From: Sulfurirhabdus autotrophica
GTDB lineage: Bacteria; Pseudomonadota; Gammaproteobacteria; Burkholderiales; SMCO01
Direction of reading: 5' to 3'
DNA: 64,000 bases
Assembly (NCBI RefSeq): GCF_004346685.1
Contig: NZ_SMCO01000009.1
Coordinates: 61,628-125,627 of the forward strand
The translations under genes were made by a program, and so were the position numbers. The notes under the pieces are model-generated. The model did not search any database. It worked only from the letters and a program-made list of their open reading frames with translations, and was not told the DNA's origin. Shown piece by piece: positions 56,894 to 64,000 of this stretch. Position 1 is the first letter of the stretch; each line of letters opens with the position of its first letter.

Positions 56894-57830
56894 ACCCTTT
56901 CACTGTGAAAAGCATGTACTTACCGGCTTTAAGCAGCGTCAGTTCGTTTCCTGCCTTTATGCTACCAATACACGTTAATGGCAAATCCAGCTTTTTGGAT
57001 AACGCGCTCACTTTCTGATGCAGTGCCGCTGGAACGGTAAAGCACAATTCATAATCATCGCCCCCGGCCAGCAAGCATTGCTGTGCTGTTGCATTTTCAA
57101 TATGGTGACGCATGATTTCTGAGGCGGGCAATCGGTCAAATTCAATTTCCGCAGCCACGTTTGAGCGCTCCAGAATATGCCCTAAATCCGCTAACAACCC
57201 GTCAGAAATATCGATTGCTGCTGTCGCCATTCCGCGCAGCGCCAAACCTAATGTCACACGCGGTTGCGGCATATGCAAAGCTGCCATACAAGCCACCGCT
57301 TCGGCTGGCGTCAATACCAGCCGCTGTTGCATATTGGCTAACCCCAGCGCTGCATCGCCCAGTGTGCCGGACACCCAGATTTCATCACCAACTTGTGCAC
57401 CGTCACGGCGTAATGCCTGTCCTGGTGGCACTTCCCCCATGATCTGCACAGAAAGATTGAGTGGCCCGCTTGTGGTATCGCCGCCAATCAGTTCTACACC
57501 AAACTGCTGCGCCAATGCGAAAAAACCCTCGCTAAAACCCTGCAACCATGCCTCGTCCGCGTCTTTAATCGCCAGAGAAAGCAACGCCCAGCGAGGAGTA
57601 GCACCCATCGCTGCCATATCGGACAAGTTCACCGCCAGAGACTTATGGCCAACCGTTTCAGCTTTATCAGAATAGGAAAAATGGCGGCCTGCCACTAGCA
57701 TATCAGCAGCCACCGCCAGCACCATGCCGGGGGATGGCTGAATCAGGGCCGCATCATCTCCCACGCCCAGTATTGCGCTGGGAGCAGGTCGGGTGAAATA
57801 ACGATGAATCAGATCGAATTCTGAGGCCAT
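56877..57830 (-). CDS. thiL: thiamine-monophosphate kinase
   Basis: A 317-residue ThiL with GVGDDAALI near residue 21, the MLVAGRHF and HKSLAVNLSDMAAMGATPRW blocks, LIGGDTTSGPLNLSVQIMG and DISDGLLADLGHI. It phosphorylates thiamine monophosphate to the cofactor thiamine pyrophosphate. The nusB-thiL-pgpA order is widely conserved. It begins 60 nt after nusB. Confidence 0.96.
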   Translation of the reverse strand: MASEFDLIHRYFTRPAPSAILGVGDDAALIQPSPGMVLAVAADMLVAGRHFSYSDKAETVGHKSLAVNLSDMAAMGATPRWALLSLAIKDADEAWLQGFSEGFFALAQQFGVELIGGDTTSGPLNLSVQIMGEVPPGQALRRDGAQVGDEIWVSGTLGDAALGLANMQQRLVLTPAEAVACMAALHMPQPRVTLGLALRGMATAAIDISDGLLADLGHILERSNVAAEIEFDRLPASEIMRHHIENATAQQCLLAGGDDYELCFTVPAALHQKVSALSKKLDLPLTCIGSIKAGNELTLLKAGKYMLFTVKGFDHFA

Positions 57831-57890
57831 AGAAGAATCAATTTACTGCAGGAAAAACAGAGACAAACAGCAGCTCAAGAAAAAGGCTAT

Positions 57891-58373
57891 CTATTTACCT
57901 CTTGGTCGTTGTGATGATGAATTTGCATTGACTTCTACTGCCCGCACTTTCGCGGCCAGTTTATCCATCACACCATTCACGTATTTATAGCCATCTGTAC
58001 CGCCATAAGACTTAGCCAGTTCTACCGCTTCATTAATCACTACGCGATAGGGAATTTCCAGATGATTAACGAGCTCGTACGTAGCCAGCTTCAGGATAGC
58101 CCGTTCAATCGGGCTGAGTTCAGTAATGGGTCGGTCAATCAGCGGGGAAATTTGCGCTTCAAGCGCTTCTGCCTGGGCAATCACCCCTTTTAGCAGTGCT
58201 GCAAAATGCACTTCATCTGCTTTTTTGAAGTCTGTGTCTTCCTGCAAGTGTTTTTCGATGAGTTCAAACGCATCCCCACCTAACTCACGCTGGTACAATC
58301 CCTTGAGGACAAATTCACGGGACAGGCGGCGGCTTTTTTTGGGACCGCCAGATTTAACCTTACTGGTACTCAT
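57891..58373 (-). CDS. nusB: transcription antitermination factor NusB
   Basis: A 160-residue all-helical protein with [43 protein letters not shown] and [30 protein letters not shown] (landmarks in order). NusB works with NusE/S10 at boxA in ribosomal RNA antitermination. It is longer than the E. coli protein (139) by short tails. The ATG overlaps the ribH stop codon by 4 nt. Confidence 0.96.
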   Translation of the reverse strand: MSTSKVKSGGPKKSRRLSREFVLKGLYQRELGGDAFELIEKHLQEDTDFKKADEVHFAALLKGVIAQAEALEAQISPLIDRPITELSPIERAILKLATYELVNHLEIPYRVVINEAVELAKSYGGTDGYKYVNGVMDKLAAKVRAVEVNANSSSQRPRGK

Positions 58374-58837
58374 AGCTGTTTCAACAAGTTGGCCATTTCA
58401 ATGGTTACCATTGCCGCTTCTTTCCCTTTGATGCTCATCCGTTCCAGAGCCTGTTCATCTGTTTCGGTAGTGAGTATGGCATTGGCAATGGGCACGCCCG
58501 TGTCTAGCTGAATACGCGTTACGCCATTACCGGATTCATTGGCAACCAGTTCAAAATGGTAAGTCTCGCCTCGGATGACTGCACCCAGCGCAACCAGCGC
58601 ATCGAATTTCCCACTGTGGGCCATTTTTCGTAGCGCCAGCGGGATTTCCAATGCACCCGGTACGGTGACCAAAGTAATATCTTTCTGAGCTACGCCCAAC
58701 TTGATCAATTCCTCAGTGCAAGCACCCAGCAAACCTTCACACACATCGATGTTAAAACGGCTCATGACAAGGCCCACTTTGAGCCCCGTACCGTCCAGAT
58801 TTCTTTCTGTTTCAATTATATCGTCGTACTTCGCCAT
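58370..58837 (-). CDS. ribH: 6,7-dimethyl-8-ribityllumazine synthase
   Basis: A 155-residue lumazine synthase with [59 protein letters not shown] and [19 protein letters not shown]. The catalytic His is in GETYHFE. It condenses the ribityl pyrimidine with the dihydroxybutanone phosphate made by RibB. It starts 6 nt after the ribB(A) gene. Confidence 0.97.
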   Translation of the reverse strand: MAKYDDIIETERNLDGTGLKVGLVMSRFNIDVCEGLLGACTEELIKLGVAQKDITLVTVPGALEIPLALRKMAHSGKFDALVALGAVIRGETYHFELVANESGNGVTRIQLDTGVPIANAILTTETDEQALERMSIKGKEAAMVTIEMANLLKQL

Positions 58838-58843
58838 AATTCA

Positions 58844-59953
58844 TTATTCCTTATTAGCATCTTGGGGCTGTAAATAGCCAGTCACTTCCAGATCAAATCC
58901 GGTCATGCTCGGCATTTTGCGGGGCACTGCCAGCAGGCGCATTTTCTTCACATTCAAATCTTTCAAAATCTGCGCACCGATACCATAATTGCGCAAATCC
59001 ACTTTTGATACAGATTTTAACCCTGATGCCGCGGGTTTAGCACGTTCCAGCAATTCTGCTGCAGATTCAGGCCGATGCAGGAACACGATCACACCGCTTT
59101 CTGCTTTCGAGATTGCCTGCATGCTTTGATGCACCCCCCACGAATGTTGCCCGCCGGTAATATCCAGCAAGTCAATCACTGAAAGGGGTTCGTGCACTCG
59201 CACCAGCGTTTCATTTTCTGGCTGAATATCGCCTTTAACCAACGCCAGATGGGTTTCATGGGCCATTTTATCGCGGTAGGCAATCAGTTTGAATTCACCA
59301 TAAACGGTTTGTAAAGGACGCTCTACCGCACGTTCTACCAATGACTCCGTCTGGTTGCGGTAATGAATCAAATCAGCAATCGTGCCGATTTTCAGATCAT
59401 GTTCCTTGGCGAATACCAGCAGATCCGGTAAGCGCGCCATGCTGCCATCGTCTTTCAAAATTTCGCAGATAACAGAAGCGGGAGTGAGCCCGGCTAAATA
59501 AGCCAGATCGCAACCGGCTTCTGTATGTCCAGCCCTCACCAATACACCACCGGGCTGCGCTTTTAGCGGAAAAATATGGCCTGGCTGTATGATATCCGAT
59601 GGCTTTGCGTTTCTAGCCACCGCAGCCTGTACGGTGCGTGAACGGTCTGCCGCAGAAATACCAGTAGTTACACCCTCAGCCGCTTCAATGGAAAGTGTGA
59701 AATTGGTCCCATGAGGAGAGCGGTTTGACGTCACCATCAGCGGCAAATCCAGTTGTCGGCAATGATCTTCCGTGAGAGTCAGGCAAATCAGGCCACGGCC
59801 GAATTTAGCCATGAAATTGATGTGTTCTGGTGTAACAAACTCACCCGCAAGGACGAGGTCACCCTCATTTTCGCGGTCTTCCTCATCCACCAGGATGACC
59901 ATTTTGCCGGCTTTAATGTCGGCAATGATGTCTTGTATCGGGCTAACTGTCAT
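58844..59953 (-). CDS. ribBA: 3,4-dihydroxy-2-butanone 4-phosphate synthase with degenerate GTP cyclohydrolase II domain
   Basis: A 369-residue fusion. The N-terminal RibB domain (1-205) is intact: [55 protein letters not shown] and [12 protein letters not shown]. The C-terminal RibA-like domain (205-369) lacks the zinc cysteines: where active enzymes have H-S-E-C-L-T-G and L-R-C-D-C, this one has [10 protein letters not shown] and SWGVHQSM. The GTP cyclohydrolase activity is therefore probably lost and a separate ribA is expected elsewhere. Such hybrids are known in beta- and gammaproteobacteria. The retained domain may be regulatory or structural. Confidence 0.95.
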   Translation of the reverse strand: MTVSPIQDIIADIKAGKMVILVDEEDRENEGDLVLAGEFVTPEHINFMAKFGRGLICLTLTEDHCRQLDLPLMVTSNRSPHGTNFTLSIEAAEGVTTGISAADRSRTVQAAVARNAKPSDIIQPGHIFPLKAQPGGVLVRAGHTEAGCDLAYLAGLTPASVICEILKDDGSMARLPDLLVFAKEHDLKIGTIADLIHYRNQTESLVERAVERPLQTVYGEFKLIAYRDKMAHETHLALVKGDIQPENETLVRVHEPLSVIDLLDITGGQHSWGVHQSMQAISKAESGVIVFLHRPESAAELLERAKPAASGLKSVSKVDLRNYGIGAQILKDLNVKKMRLLAVPRKMPSMTGFDLEVTGYLQPQDANKE

Positions 59954-59972
59954 AGGTTTATTCTTGAATGGT

Positions 59973-60578
59973 TTAGTCTTGAAAATTCTGTTCTTGATAA
60001 CTGGTTAATCGTTCTACATACCGCGCCATCATATCCACTTCCAGATTGATTTTGGCACCGGCTTGCAGGTGTTTCAGGTTAGTCATTTCCAGCGTATGAG
60101 GGATCAAATTAATGCTGAAAGTGTCGCTTTCTACGCGATTAACTGTCAGGCTGACACCGCTGATAGTGACAGAACCCTTTGTAGCAATATATTTGGCCAG
60201 AGCATGGGGTGCCTTGATTTTCAGCAAGTAACAATCGCCTTCGGCAGCAAATTTGACCACCTCACCAACGCCGTCAACATGACCACTAACCAAGTGCCCA
60301 CCTAGCCTGTCTGACAAACGCAATGCTTTTTCCAGATTGACGGCTGAATTCTTTTCAAAACCGATGGTGCAATCCAGTGTCTCCTTGGAGACATCCACCA
60401 TGAAGGATTTTTCTGTCAATTCCACCACTGTCAGGCACACGCCATTGACTGCGATGCTATCCCCAAGGACAACATCGCACAGGTCCATTCCCCCCGCGTC
60501 AATTGTCATATGCACATCCTGCTTGCGCGGCTCTGCTTTTGAAATTTTGCCTACTGCTTGAATGATACCTGTAAACAT
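59973..60578 (-). CDS. ribE: riboflavin synthase, alpha chain
   Basis: A 201-residue protein made of two lumazine-binding repeats. It starts [17 protein letters not shown], with [15 protein letters not shown] and [20 protein letters not shown] in the first repeat and [16 protein letters not shown] with [14 protein letters not shown] in the second. It makes riboflavin from two lumazines. It lies between ribD (28 nt) and ribBA. Confidence 0.96.
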   Translation of the reverse strand: MFTGIIQAVGKISKAEPRKQDVHMTIDAGGMDLCDVVLGDSIAVNGVCLTVVELTEKSFMVDVSKETLDCTIGFEKNSAVNLEKALRLSDRLGGHLVSGHVDGVGEVVKFAAEGDCYLLKIKAPHALAKYIATKGSVTISGVSLTVNRVESDTFSINLIPHTLEMTNLKHLQAGAKINLEVDMMARYVERLTSYQEQNFQD

Positions 60579-60606
60579 TTAACTTAAATCCAAATCAAAA
60601 CCACAA

Positions 60607-61695
60607 TTAATTTGATACCAGGGCGCGAATACGAATATCCCGGCCAACCATGGTGACATCCCGAATCGTCACTTCCCGCCGTGGCGTCATTTCCGTTAAT
60701 TCCGGCAAAGCAAACAAACCTCGGGCTTTATCTCCCAGCAACAATGGCGCTGTATACATCACCCATTCATCAACCAGCCCTGCATTCAACCAAGCACCAT
60801 TCAGGGTACAGCCTGCTTCTATCATTAACTCGTTCACTTCACGTTCTGCCAATTCACGCAGCAAATGCTGAAAATCCACACGTCCTGAGGCATCCGGCAG
60901 AATCAAAACCTCTGCGCCTGCGCTTTCCAGCCTGGCAATTTTCTCTTTGTCTGCAATGGCACCAACAATCAGGGTTTTGCCGGTTGTCAGAATTCTGGCA
61001 TTAAGCGGCGTGCGCAATGAACTGTCCAGCACAATTCTTAACGGCTGACGAAAGGTTTCCACATCCCGTACATCCATTTTAGGGTCATCTGCCAGCACGG
61101 TTCCAATACCAGTCAGAATCGCACAAGACCGGGCACGTAACCGATGCACATCCAGTCTCGCCACATCTCCTGTAATCCAGAAGCTGGCACCGTTATTCAA
61201 AGCTGTCTTGCCGTCCAGGCTACTCGCGGTTTTTAACCGCACCCAGGGGCGCCGACGCGTCATGCGCGAAACAAAACCAATATTCAGTTCCTGCGCTTGC
61301 ATTTCCAGCAAACCGGATTCCACCTGAATGCCTGCTGCTTGCAATTTTGCCAAGCCCTGTCCTGCTACCAGCGGGTTAGGGTCCTGCATGGCGACTACCA
61401 CACGGTCCACCTTCGCTCCAATCAGCGCATCAGCGCAAGGCGGTGTCCGCCCGTGATGGCTGCAAGGCTCCAGTGTTACATAGGCGGTAGCACCCTCTGC
61501 TGCATTCCCTGCTGCGCGTAGCGCATGTACCTCTGCATGGGGGGTACCGGCACGCTCATGCCATCCCTCTCCCACGATGTTACCGCCCTGAACAATCACG
61601 CACCCTACACGCGGGTTCGGGCTGGTACCAAAAAGTCCTTTCTCTGCCAAACGTAATGCGCGTGCCATGTAATCGTAATCGGCTGCGGAAAACAT
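60607..61695 (-). CDS. ribD: bifunctional diaminohydroxyphosphoribosylaminopyrimidine deaminase / reductase
   Basis: A 362-residue RibD. The deaminase half has HAEVHALRAAG and PCSHHGRTPPCADALI (zinc ligands), and the reductase half has RPWVRLKTASSLDGKTAL, LRARSCAILTGIGTVLADDPKMDVR and LMIEAGCTLNGAWL. It performs the second and third steps of riboflavin synthesis. A longer frame upstream overlaps nrdR and encodes no homologous sequence; the ATG at 61695, 4 nt after the nrdR stop, begins MFSAADYDYMARALRLA, the family start. No FMN riboswitch is visible before it. Confidence 0.96.
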   Translation of the reverse strand: MFSAADYDYMARALRLAEKGLFGTSPNPRVGCVIVQGGNIVGEGWHERAGTPHAEVHALRAAGNAAEGATAYVTLEPCSHHGRTPPCADALIGAKVDRVVVAMQDPNPLVAGQGLAKLQAAGIQVESGLLEMQAQELNIGFVSRMTRRRPWVRLKTASSLDGKTALNNGASFWITGDVARLDVHRLRARSCAILTGIGTVLADDPKMDVRDVETFRQPLRIVLDSSLRTPLNARILTTGKTLIVGAIADKEKIARLESAGAEVLILPDASGRVDFQHLLRELAEREVNELMIEAGCTLNGAWLNAGLVDEWVMYTAPLLLGDKARGLFALPELTEMTPRREVTIRDVTMVGRDIRIRALVSN

Positions 61696-61699
61696 GGCT

Positions 61700-62149
61700 T
61701 TATTTATCCAGATCCCGGATGACATCCCGGAAATCATCGACATCTTTAAAACTGCGATAAACAGACGCAAAACGGATATAAGCCACCTTATCCAGTTTGT
61801 GTAACTCGTGCATAACCATTTCACCAATCTGCAGCGAGGGCAATTCGCGCTCACCCAGACTTAGTACTTTCTGGTAAATCCGCTCTATTGCCGCATCGAC
61901 CAGTTCTGTAGAAACCGGTCGTTTATGCAGGGCGCGCATAAAGCTGGTGCGCAATTTATCCCGGGTAAATTCTTCGCGATTCCCATTCTGTTTGACGATT
62001 TGCGGCATGCGCAACTCAGCCGTCTCATAGGTGGTAAATCGCTTATTGCAGGCCGTGCAGCGACGACGACGGCGTATGCTATCGCCTTCCTCGCTAACGC
62101 GGGAGTCAATCACCTGTGTGTCGACATCGCCACAAAATGGGCATTTCAT
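61700..62149 (-). CDS. nrdR: transcriptional repressor NrdR
   Basis: A 149-residue repressor with the zinc ribbon C-P-F-C (3-6) and C-T-A-C (31-34) and the ATP-cone domain ([18 protein letters not shown] onward) ending in [15 protein letters not shown]. NrdR binds dATP/ATP and represses ribonucleotide reductase genes. The position between glyA and ribD is standard in Proteobacteria. It starts 74 nt after the glyA stop codon. Confidence 0.97.
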   Translation of the reverse strand: MKCPFCGDVDTQVIDSRVSEEGDSIRRRRRCTACNKRFTTYETAELRMPQIVKQNGNREEFTRDKLRTSFMRALHKRPVSTELVDAAIERIYQKVLSLGERELPSLQIGEMVMHELHKLDKVAYIRFASVYRSFKDVDDFRDVIRDLDK

Positions 62150-62223
62150 ATGCGGTTAATCCACACTGCACATAATATTTTCATTTGGTGATTCGACAAC
62201 ACACGGTTAGTCCGCGATTAAAA

Positions 62224-63474
62224 TCAAGCACCGTAAACCGGGAACCTGGCACACATAGCGGTTACTTCCTTTGCCACGCGAGCCAGAACAGCTTCATCTG
62301 TTGGCGCATCCAGCACATCGGCGATCAGATTGGATAGCTGCTCCGCTTCAATTTCCCTGAAGCCACGTGTTGTCATGGCTGGCGTACCAATGCGGATACC
62401 ACTGGTGACAAACGGCTTTTGCGGATCGTTTGGAATCGCGTTCTTATTCACTGTGATATGCGCCAGTCCCAAAGCAGCTTCAGCTTCCTTACCGGTAATA
62501 TTCTTTGAACGCAGGTCTACCAGGAACAAATGTGAATCTGTACGGCCGGAAACAATACGCAAACCACGCTCCTGCAACACTTTTGCCATTACGCGGGCGT
62601 TATCGATCACCTGTTCCTGGTAAAGTTTGAACTCTGGGCTGGCCGCTTCTTTGAATGCAATCGCCTTGGCCGCAATGACGTGCATCAGCGGACCACCCTG
62701 GGTCGCAGGGAAAATAGCCGAATTCAAGGCTTTTTCATGTTCAATCTTCGCCAGAATAATCCCACCGCGCGGTCCGCGCAGGGTTTTATGGGTGGTGCTG
62801 GTCACAAAATCAGCAATACCCACAGGGCTTGGGTACATACCTGCAGCAATCAGGCCAGCATAGTGCGCCATATCCACAAATAAATAAGCGCCCACTTTAT
62901 CCGCAATTGCGCGAAAACGTTTCCAGTCAATGACCAGAGAATAAGCAGATGCACCAGCCACAACCATCTTGGGCTTGTGCTCCAAAGCCAGGCGTTCTAC
63001 TTCATCATAATCAATGGCTTCTGTTTCCGGATGCAAACCGTATGTCACAGCATTATAGATTTTGCCGCTAAAATTCACTGACGCGCCATGAGTCAAGTGA
63101 CCGCCATGGGCCAGAGACATACCCAGAATGGTATCGCCCGGCTTCAGCACAGAGAAATAAACCGCCGCATTGGCTTGCGAACCGGAATGGGGTTGCACGT
63201 TGGCGTATTCAGCGCCAAACAGCGCTTTTACGCGATCAATGGCCAACTGTTCCGCCACATCGACGTATTCACAGCCACCGTAATAACGCTTGCCGGGATA
63301 CCCTTCAGCATATTTGTTGGTCAGCACGGAACCCTGAGCTTCCATCACCGCACAGCTAGTATAGTTTTCAGATGCGATCAGTTCAATATGATCTTCCTGA
63401 CGCTGACGTTCATCCTCCATTGCCCTCCACAATTCGGGATCAAAGCTTTTAATGGTCTGTTGTGCGCTGAACAT
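62224..63474 (-). CDS. glyA: serine hydroxymethyltransferase
   Basis: A 416-residue PLP enzyme with [12 protein letters not shown] near residue 31, [33 protein letters not shown] and the PLP lysine in [13 protein letters not shown] near residue 230. It interconverts serine and glycine and loads tetrahydrofolate with a one-carbon unit. The ATG at 63474, giving [12 protein letters not shown], is preferred to one 63 nt upstream that adds unrelated residues; GGAA precedes it. It is first of the minus-strand run reaching alaS. Confidence 0.97.
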   Translation of the reverse strand: MFSAQQTIKSFDPELWRAMEDERQRQEDHIELIASENYTSCAVMEAQGSVLTNKYAEGYPGKRYYGGCEYVDVAEQLAIDRVKALFGAEYANVQPHSGSQANAAVYFSVLKPGDTILGMSLAHGGHLTHGASVNFSGKIYNAVTYGLHPETEAIDYDEVERLALEHKPKMVVAGASAYSLVIDWKRFRAIADKVGAYLFVDMAHYAGLIAAGMYPSPVGIADFVTSTTHKTLRGPRGGIILAKIEHEKALNSAIFPATQGGPLMHVIAAKAIAFKEAASPEFKLYQEQVIDNARVMAKVLQERGLRIVSGRTDSHLFLVDLRSKNITGKEAEAALGLAHITVNKNAIPNDPQKPFVTSGIRIGTPAMTTRGFREIEAEQLSNLIADVLDAPTDEAVLARVAKEVTAMCARFPVYGA

Positions 63475-64000
63475 AGTAAAGGGTTCCAAAAAACTGAAAA
63501 AGGAGTATTTTATCATGCCGCAGGGGGAATGTTGCATGGAAATATTTTCAGGAAGATTCTACCTTTAACAGGCTTACTTGATCATTAATGGTAAAAAGCT
63601 ATACAGCCAGTCAGGAACTGCAGCTAAAAGTTAAAAGGGCTGGCATTCTCACGGTGTCTTTTAATTTTAACCATGGTGGTCAACATGGCGCGTAGCAGCA
63701 ATTCAAACCAGCCCTGTCAGTTTTTAACGCGCCAAGAACAAACACTCAACATTTCCTCCAGAGCAAATACCTATTCACTTTAGTGACCTACATTGCGTTG
63801 GCACCCGCTTAAAATCTGAAATGGGTTAGTTTCACCCTTAAGCTTGCAGGTAAAATAATTAGCATATAGAATCAATTAATTACATTGACATAATTACAAT
63901 AAAAATAGGGTCTTAGGAAGTTAAGCACGTTTTAAAGTGTGCTAACTTCCTAAGATGATTAATAAAAATAGATATTATTGCCGTTCTCGAATCAGCGAAG
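63475..64000. other. 526-bp region upstream of glyA reaching the window end
   Basis: No convincing gene on either strand. It contains the glyA promoter, which I cannot place with confidence, an 8-bp dispersed inverted repeat (AGGGCTGG at 63636-63643 with CCAGCCCT at 63708-63715) and the hairpin listed separately at 63912-63954. I see no glycine or tetrahydrofolate riboswitch. Confidence 0.5.
63912..63954. repeat. 16-bp hairpin near the right end
   Basis: CTTAGGAAGTTAAGCAC at 63912-63928 pairs with GTGCTAACTTCCTAAG at 63939-63954, full complementarity apart from one bulged A. The loop is 10 nt. No T-run follows on either strand, so it may end a transcript entering from outside the window, or be a mobile-element end or operator. 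Confidence 0.6.

Noticed and set aside
60607..61854. The longer ribD frame with 53 additional N-terminal residues
   Set aside because: The extension runs through nrdR coding sequence and is not RibD-like; the ATG at 61695 gives the family N-terminus.
61696..63474. FMN riboswitch before the riboflavin genes
   Set aside because: The rib genes follow nrdR and glyA closely and I see no RFN-type conserved segments in the gaps.
1..64000. CRISPR arrays, tRNA or rRNA genes, insertion sequences and prophage genes
   Set aside because: No regularly spaced repeats, tRNA-like cloverleaf segments, rRNA sequence, transposase or integrase motifs were seen in any gap or frame.

Overview
The window is a stretch of a betaproteobacterial chromosome with moderate GC. 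The gene order glyA-nrdR-ribD-ribE-ribB(A)-ribH-nusB-thiL-pgpA-pncC-recA-recX-alaS, the acs-yhdP-nit-tldD block and the glnE-ilvE-zinc finger-waaF block are all typical of Betaproteobacteria. A Nitrosomonadales-type organism (Methylophilaceae/Gallionellaceae relatives) is my best inference, but the sequence alone does not settle the family. I saw no rRNA, tRNA, CRISPR array, transposase or phage gene.

Layout: (1) 0-16 kb: the 5' part of a GH57 glucan-active enzyme cut by the window edge, a double CDGSH Fe-S protein, a divergent DAHP synthase and a DUF2934 protein with a histone-like tail. Then tldD, nit, yhdP and acs on the minus strand, facing glnE and ilvE. (2) 15.6-18.5 kb: a CHCC zinc-finger protein and waaF converge on rpoS across a palindromic interspersed repeat; a small unknown gene follows. 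(3) 18.7-31.6 kb: a signalling island with a NarL-type regulator, a PAS-histidine kinase, a CheB-CheR-PAS fusion and three PAS/GGDEF/EAL proteins. hemN lies inside it. (4) 31.7-33.1 kb: an NTF2-like protein translationally coupled to a YheT-type hydrolase. (5) 33.1-44.9 kb: a complete urea module. The ABC urea transporter urtABCDE runs without real gaps into ureDABCEFG, followed by a NiCoT nickel permease. Upstream of urtA I read a sigma-54 promoter with exact -24/-12 spacing and two NtrC-like sites whose centres are 31 bp apart. This predicts nitrogen-limitation control of the whole pathway: urea uptake, hydrolysis and nickel supply. (6) 45-48.2 kb: thrC and a phosphomannomutase/phosphoglucomutase, separated by a second copy of the interspersed hairpin. 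(7) 48.3-51.6 kb: a small accessory region holding a DUF2235 (Tle1-like) lipase candidate with an upstream lipoprotein that could be its immunity partner, plus two unknown membrane proteins. (8) 51.6-63.5 kb: a minus-strand housekeeping run from glyA down to alaS, ending at a strong intrinsic terminator.

Points most worth following up are the sigma-54/NtrC architecture at urtA, the lipoprotein/DUF2235 pair without visible secretion genes, the 37-bp all-A/T palindrome upstream of a GGDEF-EAL gene, the two copies of a CCGCAGAGGCGC hairpin element, and the shared coiled-coil/PAS input module in a kinase and a nearby cyclic-di-GMP enzyme.
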